Assembly (NCBI GenBank): GCA_052034585.1
Contig: JBPOIJ010000025.1
Span: 40,052-104,051 of the forward strand
Reading direction: 5' to 3'
DNA from: Xiheimicrobium sp052034585
Lineage (GTDB): Bacteria; Myxococcota; Myxococcia; Myxococcales; Myxococcaceae
DNA: 64,000 nucleotides
A program made the translations under genes and the position numbers. Below are positions 34,548 through 42,862 of this stretch, piece by piece. Numbering within the stretch: position 1 is the stretch's first letter; every line of letters begins with the position of its first letter. The notes below the pieces were generated by a model. It did no database searches, was not told where the DNA came from, and saw only the letters and a list, made by a program, of their open reading frames with translations.

Positions 34548-36271
34548 GACCGCTCCTCGCCTGTCTCGTCCTCTCGTCGACCTCCGCGCTCGCCTGGGAC
34601 TCGGTGTGCTTCGAGAGCGCCGGCAGGCCCTGTGCTCCCTCCTCGGGTCCCACGACGGCCCGTCACCGCTGGCTCGGCCCGAGTGACGAGCACCGGCAGC
34701 TCTTCGAGGAGACCCGTCAACGTGCCGGGTTGCCGAGCAGCGTCTCGGCCGAGACGTCGCTCACCGTCTTCACCAACTCCACCTCCGTCGATCTCGGCGG
34801 AACGCTGGGCCCGACGCTCCAGCCCGGCCCGTTCGAAGCCGCGACCCGCCAACGCACCCGCACCTTCACCATCGCCGAGCTCGCCCAGCTGCCCGACTTT
34901 TCCTACGCGCTGTGGGACTGGGCCGGCGGTCACGAGACCTGCCCCATTCAAGACGGCACCGACCCGACGCTCTGCCACGACTTCGCGAGCCACATGGGCC
35001 CGGTGAACTCGAACCACTTCGTGCCTCAAGCGCAGCAGGCCTACACCCGCGCGCACCGCCTCGCCCTCGCCCGCGCCGCGGAGTGCAAGACCCTCGGCGA
35101 CGCGCTCGCCGGCCGCTTCCCCGAAGTGCCACGCGCCTGCGAAGTCGAAGCGCTCTCGCTCGAGGCGATGGGCCAACACTTCCTCCAAGACGCCTGGAGC
35201 ATGGGCCACATGTGGCAGCGCTGGGGCTCCTCGAACTTGAGCGACTTCCCCGGCGCCACCACCGAAGAGAAGCGCGACCGCGCCGTCCTCACCGCCCTCG
35301 TGTCGGGCTTCATCCATGGGGCGCGCGGCGTGCTCCAGGCGCTGCCCAGCTGGACGAGCTACGACGTCAACGACGCGATGTGCGCCCCGTGGGACGACGT
35401 GCGGTTCCTCACCAAAGACGGGCTGCTCTCCCAAGGCACCGGAGACCTCTACCTCGCCCAGATGACCGCCGACCAACGCCGCCGCTTCGACGACTGCGCC
35501 ACCTCCGGGCTCCTCGAGGTCTACCGCGCCACCGCGATGACGAGCGGGCCACTCGGAACGCCAGCGACGGGCCTGCGCTCCGTCGACCCCACCGGCGAGG
35601 GCTGCTTCGGCCAGCGCGCCACCAACGAGGCCATCGTGCGCGGCATGGCGATTCAGGTGAAGGTGCTCACCGCGCAGACGACGGTGCCCCTCGACGCCCG
35701 CTTCTCTTCGTGGATGGTGCCGCAGGTCGCCCGCGCCTCGGGCAAGGTGCCGGTCGCGAAGAAGACGAAGAACGAGTTCCGCTTCTCGCTCGAGCGCGTC
35801 ACCACGATGGCGCGACTCCACGCGAAGGACGACCCCACCGGCACCCAGCTGGCGGAAGGCGGCCTCGGCTCGTTCATGGGCGTCAGCCCCAACGGCGGCT
35901 ACGGCTCACCGGCGTCGTTCGAAGATCCACCTCTGCCGTGGGCGCCAGACAGCACCGACCCGAAGGCCGTCATCCTCGCTCGCGCCTTTCACGTCTCCCA
36001 CGCGAAGGACTGGTGCGGCGTCACCACCACCGCCTCGTTGGACGCGCTGCGCACCCACGCCCGAGACGTCACCCTCGACGCCGAGGCGAAGCTGGCTGCC
36101 TGTGCAGCGTGCGCCGAGCTCGTCTCCCGTCACGTGCGCATCGGCACCGCTTCCAACTGGGACACGACGAACGAGCCCCTCTGCCAGTCGCTGGTGCCGA
36201 ACCCGCCGTACCTCTACCTGAGCGGCAGCGGAACACAGCGGGCCCTCGCCGAGCAGTGGTGCTGTCAGTGA
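34544..36271 (+). CDS. Zinc-dependent phospholipase C / P1-nuclease-like secreted protein
   Basis: 575 residues. The signal peptide (RPLLACLVLSSTSALA) would leave Trp as the first mature residue (WDSVCFE); an N-terminal Trp is a zinc ligand in zinc phospholipases C and S1/P1 nucleases. Further likely ligands are His in SNHFVPQ and the HFLQDAWSMGHMW motif (HxxxD and a following His), the family hallmark. About ten cysteines are present. This supports a secreted, trinuclear-zinc phosphodiesterase-like fold, longer than classic PLC (about 280 residues), with an extra C-terminal part. Substrate unknown. It is coupled to the small lipoprotein gene upstream by ATGA. Confidence 0.55.
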   Translation: MRPLLACLVLSSTSALAWDSVCFESAGRPCAPSSGPTTARHRWLGPSDEHRQLFEETRQRAGLPSSVSAETSLTVFTNSTSVDLGGTLGPTLQPGPFEAATRQRTRTFTIAELAQLPDFSYALWDWAGGHETCPIQDGTDPTLCHDFASHMGPVNSNHFVPQAQQAYTRAHRLALARAAECKTLGDALAGRFPEVPRACEVEALSLEAMGQHFLQDAWSMGHMWQRWGSSNLSDFPGATTEEKRDRAVLTALVSGFIHGARGVLQALPSWTSYDVNDAMCAPWDDVRFLTKDGLLSQGTGDLYLAQMTADQRRRFDDCATSGLLEVYRATAMTSGPLGTPATGLRSVDPTGEGCFGQRATNEAIVRGMAIQVKVLTAQTTVPLDARFSSWMVPQVARASGKVPVAKKTKNEFRFSLERVTTMARLHAKDDPTGTQLAEGGLGSFMGVSPNGGYGSPASFEDPPLPWAPDSTDPKAVILARAFHVSHAKDWCGVTTTASLDALRTHARDVTLDAEAKLAACAACAELVSRHVRIGTASNWDTTNEPLCQSLVPNPPYLYLSGSGTQRALAEQWCCQ

Positions 36272-36280
36272 GCGCCGCCG

Positions 36281-36937
36281 TCAGAAGCTGCAGAAGCCGT
36301 TGCTGAGGCAGCTGTGCCCGCTCAGACACCCCGACAGCGAGCAGCCTTCGCGCCCGGGGCTGCCATCGGGGAAGGGGAACTCGAACTCCACCGTTCGAGT
36401 CAGCGGGCTCTCGACGCAGACGTTCTTCGAGACCGAGCCCAGCCCTGGAATCGACACCACCGTCGGGTAACAGCCGGTCGGCAGGCCGATGCGCGCCAGG
36501 CCTTCGTGGCCTTGAATGAGCTCGAGGGGCTGGGTGAGGTCGAGCGCGCCCACCTGAATCGTCGCCTTCTCGAAGCCGAGGAAGGCTGGCGGTTCGACGA
36601 TGAGCCGGAGCTGCGCCGACGGAGCCGCGCCCACCGCCCCGACATCGACGATCGACCCGCCCTGCACGTTGAGCGTCAACCGCTCGGCGGTGGTGCTGCT
36701 CGAGAGAATGAGGAGCTTCACCTCGCCCTGCGGCACGCCGAGGAACTCGAAGCGGCCGTCGGCCTGCGGGCGGGTGCTGAGGACCGACGGGAGCGTCTCG
36801 GTCGGCTCGGTCGCGACGAGGGAGGTCGGGGTGACGTTCTGCACCACCCCACGAATGTTCCCCAGCCGCAGCGGGGTGTTGTCGAGCCCTCCGCAGGCGC
36901 TCGCCACGAGCACGACGCTGGCGAGGAGCGCGCGCAT
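36281..36937 (-). CDS. Lipoprotein with carboxypeptidase-regulatory-like fold
   Basis: 218 residues from ATG 36937, which overlaps the upstream caspase stop by one base (TGATG). Signal MRALLASVVLVASACGG with lipobox SAC. Residues about 25-100 have a CarboxypepD-reg-like beta pattern (RGVVQNVTPTSLVATEPT; DGRFEFLGVPQGEVKLLILSS). The C-terminus carries a short Cys cluster (CSLSGCLSGHSCLSNGFCSF). It is the last gene of the sigma/anti-sigma/caspase operon, and could be a substrate, sensor or anchor for the caspase-like protein. Confidence 0.8.
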   Translation of the reverse strand: MRALLASVVLVASACGGLDNTPLRLGNIRGVVQNVTPTSLVATEPTETLPSVLSTRPQADGRFEFLGVPQGEVKLLILSSSTTAERLTLNVQGGSIVDVGAVGAAPSAQLRLIVEPPAFLGFEKATIQVGALDLTQPLELIQGHEGLARIGLPTGCYPTVVSIPGLGSVSKNVCVESPLTRTVEFEFPFPDGSPGREGCSLSGCLSGHSCLSNGFCSF

Positions 36938-38562
36938 CAGAATCGCACCCCCACCGCGCCGAACCCACTCACGAAGCCCATCGGGCGGACGGTGCCGTCG
37001 ACGGTGAGCAAGGTGAGCATGGGCTGCACGTTCAAGGAGAACTCCCAGGTGCGGAACAACGTCAGCGCGCTGCCGAACCACGCGCCGGGCATCACCGTGA
37101 ACGCCGACTGCGCGCCGGTGAAGGTCGCCAAAGAGAACGACCGCCTCACCCAGAGTCCGGCCACGCGTGGGCCAGCAAACAACGAGATCGGTCCGAACCG
37201 CCACGCCCACCCCAGCGACACCCCACCTTGTGCGCTCTGCCACGACACCGGCACCGCGCCGCTCCCCACGTCGAGGCTGCCACTGCCACTGAAACCGCTC
37301 GCATCGACCTCGAGGGCGAACCGGCTTCCACCGAGCCGCTCGAAGCGCCCCGTCGCGCCCACGCTCGGACCACCGGGGAGCACCTCGCTGCGGCTCTTCT
37401 GATCGATGAACGCGAAGCCACCTCCGACGATGGCGAGCGACACGTTCGGCTCGGCGCGCTCGAGCAGCGACTCGACGTCGACCCGCTCACCGACCTCGAT
37501 CGCCACCTCCTCGCGCACCAACACCGTGGGGCCCTTGATCAGCTCCACCACGTGACGGCCGGGTGCGACCGCCGCGCCGCCAGGCAACTCGGTGCGCTCC
37601 TCGCCATCTACCTTCAGGGCGAAGCCATCGAGGCGCTGCGCGTAGGAATACAGCTCTGGTCGGCCGACCCGGTTCACGTCACCGGAGAGGATGATGGGAT
37701 CCGCTCCGACCTCGATGAGCTCGGCCGAGGGCCGCTGCCGCCCCTTGGAGAAGGCCCAGGTCTTCCGCCGCGCCCAGTCGTGCGCTTCCGTCGCCGTCAC
37801 CGCCCCATCGCCGTTTCGGTCGCCCACGCCGCTCAAGGCCTCGACGAGGAAGTGGGTGTAGATGTCGTTCTCGAGCGACTCGTCCTCCCGCGCAGGCTCG
37901 CCGAAGTCGCTCGCCGACAGCACGACCGACGCGCGAGACACCCCCTCGAGCGTGCGCACCGGCCCCTTGATGGACGCGAGCTCGCGCGACACCTCTTCAC
38001 TGAGGAGCGACTTGCCACCACCGGAGTGACAGGTCGCGAGCACCAACAACCGCCGCTTCGACGGCACCACGCTGAGCGCCTGCTGCAGCTCGTCGATGCC
38101 CAGCGCCGTCTGCGCAGGCCGGGAAAAGTCGGCGTCGGAGGTCACCACGTACCGCGCGAGCTCACCGCGCCCGTCGCGCGCCAGCGTTCCATGCGCCGAG
38201 AGGTAGACGACCGCGATGTCGTCGGGCCGGCTCGCCCGCGCAGCGAGCTTCTGCACCGCCTCGAGCACCGCCGCCTTGGTCGTCTCGGCAGGCGCGCTCA
38301 GCACCGAGACGCCATCGAAGTGCCCACGCGTACCGTCACGGAGCGCCGCGGCGAAGTCGTCAGCGTCTTTCCCTGCGTAGCGCAGCGAGGTCCACCGTTC
38401 GTCCTCGGCACGAGAGATGCCGACCACCAGCGCGTAGCGACGCGGGACGAAGGCCGAGTCCGCCTGGCCCTTCGGCAGCTGCACCACCACCGCGCCCTTC
38501 TCGAGCGACGAATGCGCGCACCCGACGAGCAGGCACGACAAGAGGGCAGCTGCTGGCTTCAC
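36937..38562 (-). CDS. Caspase-like (peptidase C14) lipoprotein with C-terminal barrel-like domain
   Basis: 541 residues from a GTG at 38562. The signal (KPAAALLSCLLVGCAHSS) has lipobox LVGC, Cys 15. Residues about 40-285 are a caspase fold (RYALVVGISRAEDERW; IAVVYLSAHGTL with His 124; LLVLATCHSGGG with Cys 178), plus an EF-hand-like loop (DRNGDGAVTATEA). A PEGA-like linker follows (FALKVDGEERTELPGG), then about 200 residues of alternating strands ending in FVSGFGAVGVRF, like an outer-membrane barrel. It probably acts in the periplasm or outer membrane, unlike most bacterial caspases. Overlapping GTGA and TGATG junctions tie it to the anti-sigma gene and the last gene. Confidence 0.88.
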   Translation of the reverse strand: MKPAAALLSCLLVGCAHSSLEKGAVVVQLPKGQADSAFVPRRYALVVGISRAEDERWTSLRYAGKDADDFAAALRDGTRGHFDGVSVLSAPAETTKAAVLEAVQKLAARASRPDDIAVVYLSAHGTLARDGRGELARYVVTSDADFSRPAQTALGIDELQQALSVVPSKRRLLVLATCHSGGGKSLLSEEVSRELASIKGPVRTLEGVSRASVVLSASDFGEPAREDESLENDIYTHFLVEALSGVGDRNGDGAVTATEAHDWARRKTWAFSKGRQRPSAELIEVGADPIILSGDVNRVGRPELYSYAQRLDGFALKVDGEERTELPGGAAVAPGRHVVELIKGPTVLVREEVAIEVGERVDVESLLERAEPNVSLAIVGGGFAFIDQKSRSEVLPGGPSVGATGRFERLGGSRFALEVDASGFSGSGSLDVGSGAVPVSWQSAQGGVSLGWAWRFGPISLFAGPRVAGLWVRRSFSLATFTGAQSAFTVMPGAWFGSALTLFRTWEFSLNVQPMLTLLTVDGTVRPMGFVSGFGAVGVRF

Positions 38563-39302
38563 TGATCGACGAGGACCTCGACACGCCCAACGGCGAGAGA
38601 CGGCGTGCCGGACGTTATCGCTTTCACTGCGTCATTCACATCGAAGGGCGCTTCTGCAGCGACGACCCAGACCGTCACCGCGCCCCGCTCGTCCTCGAGG
38701 GCGACCCCGAAGAGGCCGGTGTCTTGCTCGAGCTGGTGCACCCCTGACCGAATGAGGAGCTGCGCGAGCTCTTCGGGGGCCTCCCGCCCTCGCTGAATGA
38801 AGACCCGCGCCGGGCCCTCGACGGGCGAGCTCACCTGGAAGGCGAGCAGCGAGCCCTTGGCGACGCGATCTCCACTGCGCAGCTGCTCGAAGGCACCAGC
38901 CGGCGTCCGCCGGGCCGCCACCACCTCGAGCACCAGCTTCGCGGGGCCCTTCACGCCAGGCGCGGTCGGCTCTGGCTCGGTCGTCCGCACGTCGCGCAGC
39001 ACGAGCGCCGTCCCACCCAACAGGACGAGGCCCGCTGCCACCGCGAGCAGCACCCGCGGCGTCGACGACGGCTTCTTCAGCTTCGCAATCAAGCGGCGCC
39101 AGCCAAGCTCATCGAGGGGCACGGCTCGGGGAGGGGCGAGCGACAAGAGCAGACGATCGACCGCTCCGTCGAGCTCGGGCCGCGCCGCGAGGAAGTCGTC
39201 ACAGGTCTCACACCCCTCGCGCAGATGCTCGAGGAGCTCCCGGGCCGAAGCCGGGTCCTTCCACAACCGGTGCCAGCTGGCGTCGTCGACGTGCACGGTC
39301 AC
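38559..39302 (-). CDS. Zinc-finger type anti-sigma factor with periplasmic sensor region
   Basis: 247 residues from GTG 39302, overlapping the sigma stop (GTGA). The N-terminal cytoplasmic part has a ZAS-like zinc motif (HLREGCETC: His 26, Cys 31, Cys 34), the usual sigma-binding element. One membrane helix lies at about 84-102 (VLLAVAAGLVLLGGTALVL). The periplasmic part of 140 residues is beta-rich (GDRVAKGSLLAFQVSSPVEGPARVF-type), similar to DUF4384-like sensor domains. It should hold the ECF sigma until an envelope signal arrives. The caspase gene follows with a GTGA overlap. Confidence 0.85.
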   Translation of the reverse strand: MTVHVDDASWHRLWKDPASARELLEHLREGCETCDDFLAARPELDGAVDRLLLSLAPPRAVPLDELGWRRLIAKLKKPSSTPRVLLAVAAGLVLLGGTALVLRDVRTTEPEPTAPGVKGPAKLVLEVVAARRTPAGAFEQLRSGDRVAKGSLLAFQVSSPVEGPARVFIQRGREAPEELAQLLIRSGVHQLEQDTGLFGVALEDERGAVTVWVVAAEAPFDVNDAVKAITSGTPSLAVGRVEVLVDQ

Positions 39303-39862
39303 ACCCTCGCAGCCAAGATGCGGAGCACGAGCTCGCGCTTCACTCGTGCCCGGAACCGCTCCAAGCGCATGGTGATGGCGCTCTTGCCAACACCGAGTTG
39401 CTCCGCAATTTCCCGCGCCGACAGCTGGCCGTCGACGTAGAACAGTTGGACAGTCTGTTTCTCTGGGCCCTCTGGGAGCCGATCGATCAGCTCGCGGATG
39501 ATCGAAATGTCGACCTCGAGGGCCAACGACTCGGGCAGCGGCGGAACCGAGTCGACCGACCCGCTCGAGAACTCACTGACCGTTCGCTCCTCCGTCGTGC
39601 GCTTGGTCAAGGCGGAGCGCGCGCGGTTGCGGGCGATGGCGTAGAGCCACGGTTCGAAGGCGGCCGGGTTGGTCAGCTGGTGAATGGACTTGAAGGCTCG
39701 GGCGAAGGTGTCCTGCACGATGTCCTCCCGCGCGCTCTCGTCGAGCGTCGCGAACGCCTGGAGCAGCCGCACCACCGCCGGTCGAAATCGCTCGTAGAGC
39801 GCTCGAAACGCGCCCTCGTCGCCCCGCCTCGCCGCCTCGATCTGCCCACCAGGGTCTTTCAT
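39299..39862 (-). CDS. ECF-family RNA polymerase sigma factor
   Basis: 187 residues. Region 2 is FRALYERFRPAVVRLLQAF and ESAREDIVQDTFARAFKSI, then FEPWLYAIARNRARSAL; region 4 is QLSAREIAEQLGVGKSAITM with RLERFRARVKREL. This is a standard two-domain ECF sigma. It starts the operon with anti-sigma, caspase-like lipoprotein and a small lipoprotein and probably directs its own promoter, in the region with palindromes upstream at 39897-39922. The genes overlap by 4, 4 and 1 bases, so expression should be tightly balanced. Confidence 0.92.
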   Translation of the reverse strand: MKDPGGQIEAARRGDEGAFRALYERFRPAVVRLLQAFATLDESAREDIVQDTFARAFKSIHQLTNPAAFEPWLYAIARNRARSALTKRTTEERTVSEFSSGSVDSVPPLPESLALEVDISIIRELIDRLPEGPEKQTVQLFYVDGQLSAREIAEQLGVGKSAITMRLERFRARVKRELVLRILAARV

Positions 39863-39896
39863 GCCCTCGGTCCTCTTCTGACTCGCCCTTTCGCAC

Positions 39897-39922
39897 AGTG
39901 GCCACTTTTTCCGTCACGGAAA
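39897..39922. promoter_or_regulatory. Two adjacent palindromes upstream of the ECF-caspase operon
   Basis: AGTGGCCACT (39897-39906) and TTTCCGT-C-ACGGAAA (39908-39922) are perfect palindromes, one base apart, between the divergent starts at 39862 and 40026. They are good candidates for dimeric regulator sites or a hairpin. The ECF promoter itself cannot be assigned by eye. Confidence 0.45.
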
Positions 39923-40025
39923 GACACACACCTCCGGTGATGTCGTTGATCAGGTGAAGGGGTGGTGTGACCAGCCGCGAGCGCGCTTGGTCGAGTTCAG
40001 AGCGGCCGAAAATCGCGGGAGATTC

Positions 40026-41861
40026 ATGCGAGTCCTACTTCCCCTCGTCACGACAGCCCTGTGGGTGACTGGGTGTTCCTGCAACAACGTGGTGGTGGAG
40101 TCCGACGGCGGCTCGGGCGGCGGCGAGGCCGGTGGCACGGCAGCCGGCGGCGCAGGAGGTGGTGACGTCGCAGGCGGTGCCGGCGGCGGGCTCCTCGGTG
40201 GTGGCGCAGCGACCGGCGGTGGCGCCATCGGAGGCGGCGCGACCGCGGGCGGAGCGACGGCTGGTGGGACAGCGGCCTGCGGCAACCTCAACGCTCCCTG
40301 CTGCGCGGGCGGCGCCTGTCTCGGCTCGAACACCGTCTGCCGACAGAACCAGTGCGTGAGCTGCGGCGGCGCCGGACAGACGTGCTGCGGTGGCCGGCAG
40401 TGCTCCGCGAACCTCGTCTGCAACGGGGGCGCGAACCTCTGCGGCCCCTGCGGCGGTCGTGGCGAGCCCTGCTGCGCGGGGAGCACCTGTGGCTCGGGTG
40501 GCTGCTGCGTCAACAACGCCTGCGTTCCGTCGGGCATGCCGTGCACGGGCCTGGGCGGCACCTGCTCGAACGGCAGCTGCGGCATGTGCGGAGGAGCGAC
40601 CCAGACCTGCTGTCCCGGCGGCCAATGCACCGCGGGCGGCCTCGTCTGCACGCAAGGCGGAACCACCTGCGGAGCGTGTGGAGGCGCAGGCCAGCCATGC
40701 TGCGCGAACAACACCTGCACCGCGCCCAGCACCAGCTGCAGCCAGGGAAGCTGCGCGCAGTGCGGCGGCCCGACCCAGCCGTGCTGTCCCGGAGACGTCT
40801 GCTCGAACGGAGGCGCCTGCCGAGCGGGTGTCTGCCAACCCTGCGGCGGCCCGTCCCAAGCGTGCTGTGCCGGCTCGACGTGCACCAGCGGGTGCTGCGA
40901 CGTGGGCGGGACCTCGACCTGCATCGCGCCGGGCATGAGCTGCGTCCGCGGAGACCTCTGCCTCGCGTCCGGCCAGTGCGCCGGGTGTGGAGGTGCGGGT
41001 CAGCCGTGCTGCACGTCGGGCCAGGCCTGCAACGGCGCGCGCCTCGCCTGCGCGATGGGCACCTGCGCTCCGTGTGGTGGGCCGCTCCAGCCGTCGTGCG
41101 GCGGTACCTGCAACGGAGGCGCGTGCGCCGATGCGGCCTCGGGCCTCTGCGTGCCGTCGGGCGCTCAGAACGCGGCGGGGCAGCTCTGCTCGAACGGCAC
41201 CTTCGTCCTCTGCGGCGGCCCCTCCCAACCCTGCTGTGCGAACTCGACCTGCACGAGCGGCTGCTGCGCTGGCGCGACCTGCGTCGCCTCGGGAGCCAGC
41301 TGCGGCGCCCAGCTCGGGCTGTGTGGCCCGACGGGCTGCGCGAGCTGCGGAGGCTCCGGACAGCCGTGTTGCCCAGGGGGCGGAGCCCAGGCGGACTTCT
41401 GCACGGCGTCCGGTCTCGCGTGCGGCCAGAACGGCACCTGCACGCCATGCGGTGGACCGGGCCAGGCGTGCTGCAGCGGGAACGTGTGCAGCCTGGGCGG
41501 CTGCTGCGACAACAACACCAATCGGTGCGTCGCGCAGGCGATGAGCTGCAGCGGAGGACAAGGGCTCTGCACGAACGGTGGCTGTCAGAGCGGCACCTGC
41601 GGCCGAATCGGCCAGCCGGCCTGCCAAGGTGACGTCGCCTGCACTGCGCCGTTCTCGGTCGCGGTCAATGGCCTGTGCGTGCCGTGTGGTGGGGTGGGCC
41701 AACGCTGCTGCGATGGGCGAGGTGGCTCGTTCTGCGGGGCCGGTGCGGCCTGTGGCACCCAGAACCAGTGCGAACCCTGCGGCGCGAACGGCGAGCTGTG
41801 CTGCCTCGGCCGCTTCTGCACCACCGGTGCGTGCACTCAACAGACGGGGCGATGCCAATGA
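40026..41861 (+). CDS. Lipoprotein with tandem Cys-rich CGGxGQPCC repeats
   Basis: 611 residues from ATG 40026. Signal MRVLLPLVTTALWVTGCSC with lipobox VTGC (Cys 17). A Gly/Ala stalk precedes about 15 repeats of roughly 30-35 residues, each like CGGxGQPCCxxxxCxxGxxC, so the protein has over 100 cysteines. Such repeats form short disulfide-bonded modules, giving a rigid rod outside the cell. It is likely outer-membrane-anchored. The stop overlaps the next gene (ATGA), a tri-haem lipoprotein, so a shared surface or redox role is possible. Confidence 0.88.
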   Translation: MRVLLPLVTTALWVTGCSCNNVVVESDGGSGGGEAGGTAAGGAGGGDVAGGAGGGLLGGGAATGGGAIGGGATAGGATAGGTAACGNLNAPCCAGGACLGSNTVCRQNQCVSCGGAGQTCCGGRQCSANLVCNGGANLCGPCGGRGEPCCAGSTCGSGGCCVNNACVPSGMPCTGLGGTCSNGSCGMCGGATQTCCPGGQCTAGGLVCTQGGTTCGACGGAGQPCCANNTCTAPSTSCSQGSCAQCGGPTQPCCPGDVCSNGGACRAGVCQPCGGPSQACCAGSTCTSGCCDVGGTSTCIAPGMSCVRGDLCLASGQCAGCGGAGQPCCTSGQACNGARLACAMGTCAPCGGPLQPSCGGTCNGGACADAASGLCVPSGAQNAAGQLCSNGTFVLCGGPSQPCCANSTCTSGCCAGATCVASGASCGAQLGLCGPTGCASCGGSGQPCCPGGGAQADFCTASGLACGQNGTCTPCGGPGQACCSGNVCSLGGCCDNNTNRCVAQAMSCSGGQGLCTNGGCQSGTCGRIGQPACQGDVACTAPFSVAVNGLCVPCGGVGQRCCDGRGGSFCGAGAACGTQNQCEPCGANGELCCLGRFCTTGACTQQTGRCQ

Positions 41862-42829
41862 GACGATTCCTGCTGCTCGGGTTGCTCGTGGGGTGCTCTG
41901 GCGTCATCGAGGGCCGCCCAGGAAGTACGGGTGGTGGAGAGGGTGGCGCTGGGTCGAGTGGAAGCGCAGGCGGTGACGGCAGCGCGGCAGGTGGTGCTTC
42001 TTCGGGCGGAGGCGCCGCAGGTGGGTCGGCCGTTCCCGGTGACTTGCCGTGCGACGTCGCCGAGCTCCTCGCGCGCTCGTGCACTTCCTGCCATGGGGCC
42101 TCGCTCTCGGGTGGAGCGCCCTTCTCGTTGCTCTCCCACGCCGACCTCGTCCGAGAGCTCACCCCTGGCGTCACCGTCGTCAGCCGCTCCATCGCGCGGA
42201 TGAAGCTCGCGAGCGCGCCGATGCCGCCCACGCCCTTTCCAGCGCCGAGCGCACAAGACACCGCCATTCTCGAGGGGTGGGTGAGCGCGGGAATGCCAAC
42301 GGGAACCTGCACCGGCGGCAGTCCAGACGCGGGCCCGCCACCGCTGACCTGCCTCGGCGGCACGACGTGGACACTGGGCAACCGTGCGAGCGAGAACATG
42401 AACCCGGGCTGGGCGTGCCAGAGCTGCCACAACGGGCAGAACGTCGCGGGCCAGAACCCTGGGGGCGCGTCGGAGCCCGAGCGCTCCTACTTCTTCATGG
42501 GCACCGTCTTCCGCCAGCCGAACGAACGCGACCTCTGCAACGCGGGGCTGACGGGGACGGTGGAGATCGAGATCATCGGCGCCGACGGCACCCCCATCAC
42601 CACGATGCGGGCTCGCAACGGCTCGGGGAACTTCTTCAGCGACGGCGAGGCGCCGATGTCTGACCGGCTGATTTTGAGCAACGCGCCCCTCTCGCTCCCG
42701 TACACGGCCAAGGTGCGCGCCAACGGAACGGTGCGCGAGATGCGAACGCCGCAGATGAGCGGCGACTGCAACCTCTGTCACACCGAGCGCGGCGCGCAGC
42801 TCGCGCCGGGGAGAATCGTCACGCCCTGA
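41858..42829 (+). CDS. Tri-haem c-type cytochrome-like lipoprotein
   Basis: 323 residues. Signal MRRFLLLGLLVGCSGV with lipobox VGC, a Gly/Ser/Ala stalk (residues about 18-60), then three CxxCH sites: SCTSCHGA, CQSCHNG and CNLCHTE. Helical patterns typical of small c-type cytochromes sit around the first site (LLARSCTSCHGASLSGG; TAILEGWVSAGMP). It should hold three haems in the periplasm or at the surface, for electron transfer. It is translated with the Cys-repeat gene (ATGA). Terminal oxidants or partners are not visible nearby. Confidence 0.88.
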   Translation: MRRFLLLGLLVGCSGVIEGRPGSTGGGEGGAGSSGSAGGDGSAAGGASSGGGAAGGSAVPGDLPCDVAELLARSCTSCHGASLSGGAPFSLLSHADLVRELTPGVTVVSRSIARMKLASAPMPPTPFPAPSAQDTAILEGWVSAGMPTGTCTGGSPDAGPPPLTCLGGTTWTLGNRASENMNPGWACQSCHNGQNVAGQNPGGASEPERSYFFMGTVFRQPNERDLCNAGLTGTVEIEIIGADGTPITTMRARNGSGNFFSDGEAPMSDRLILSNAPLSLPYTAKVRANGTVREMRTPQMSGDCNLCHTERGAQLAPGRIVTP

Positions 42830-42862
42830 CGGCGTCGGTCCTTCGGCCTGTATGCTGCGCGC

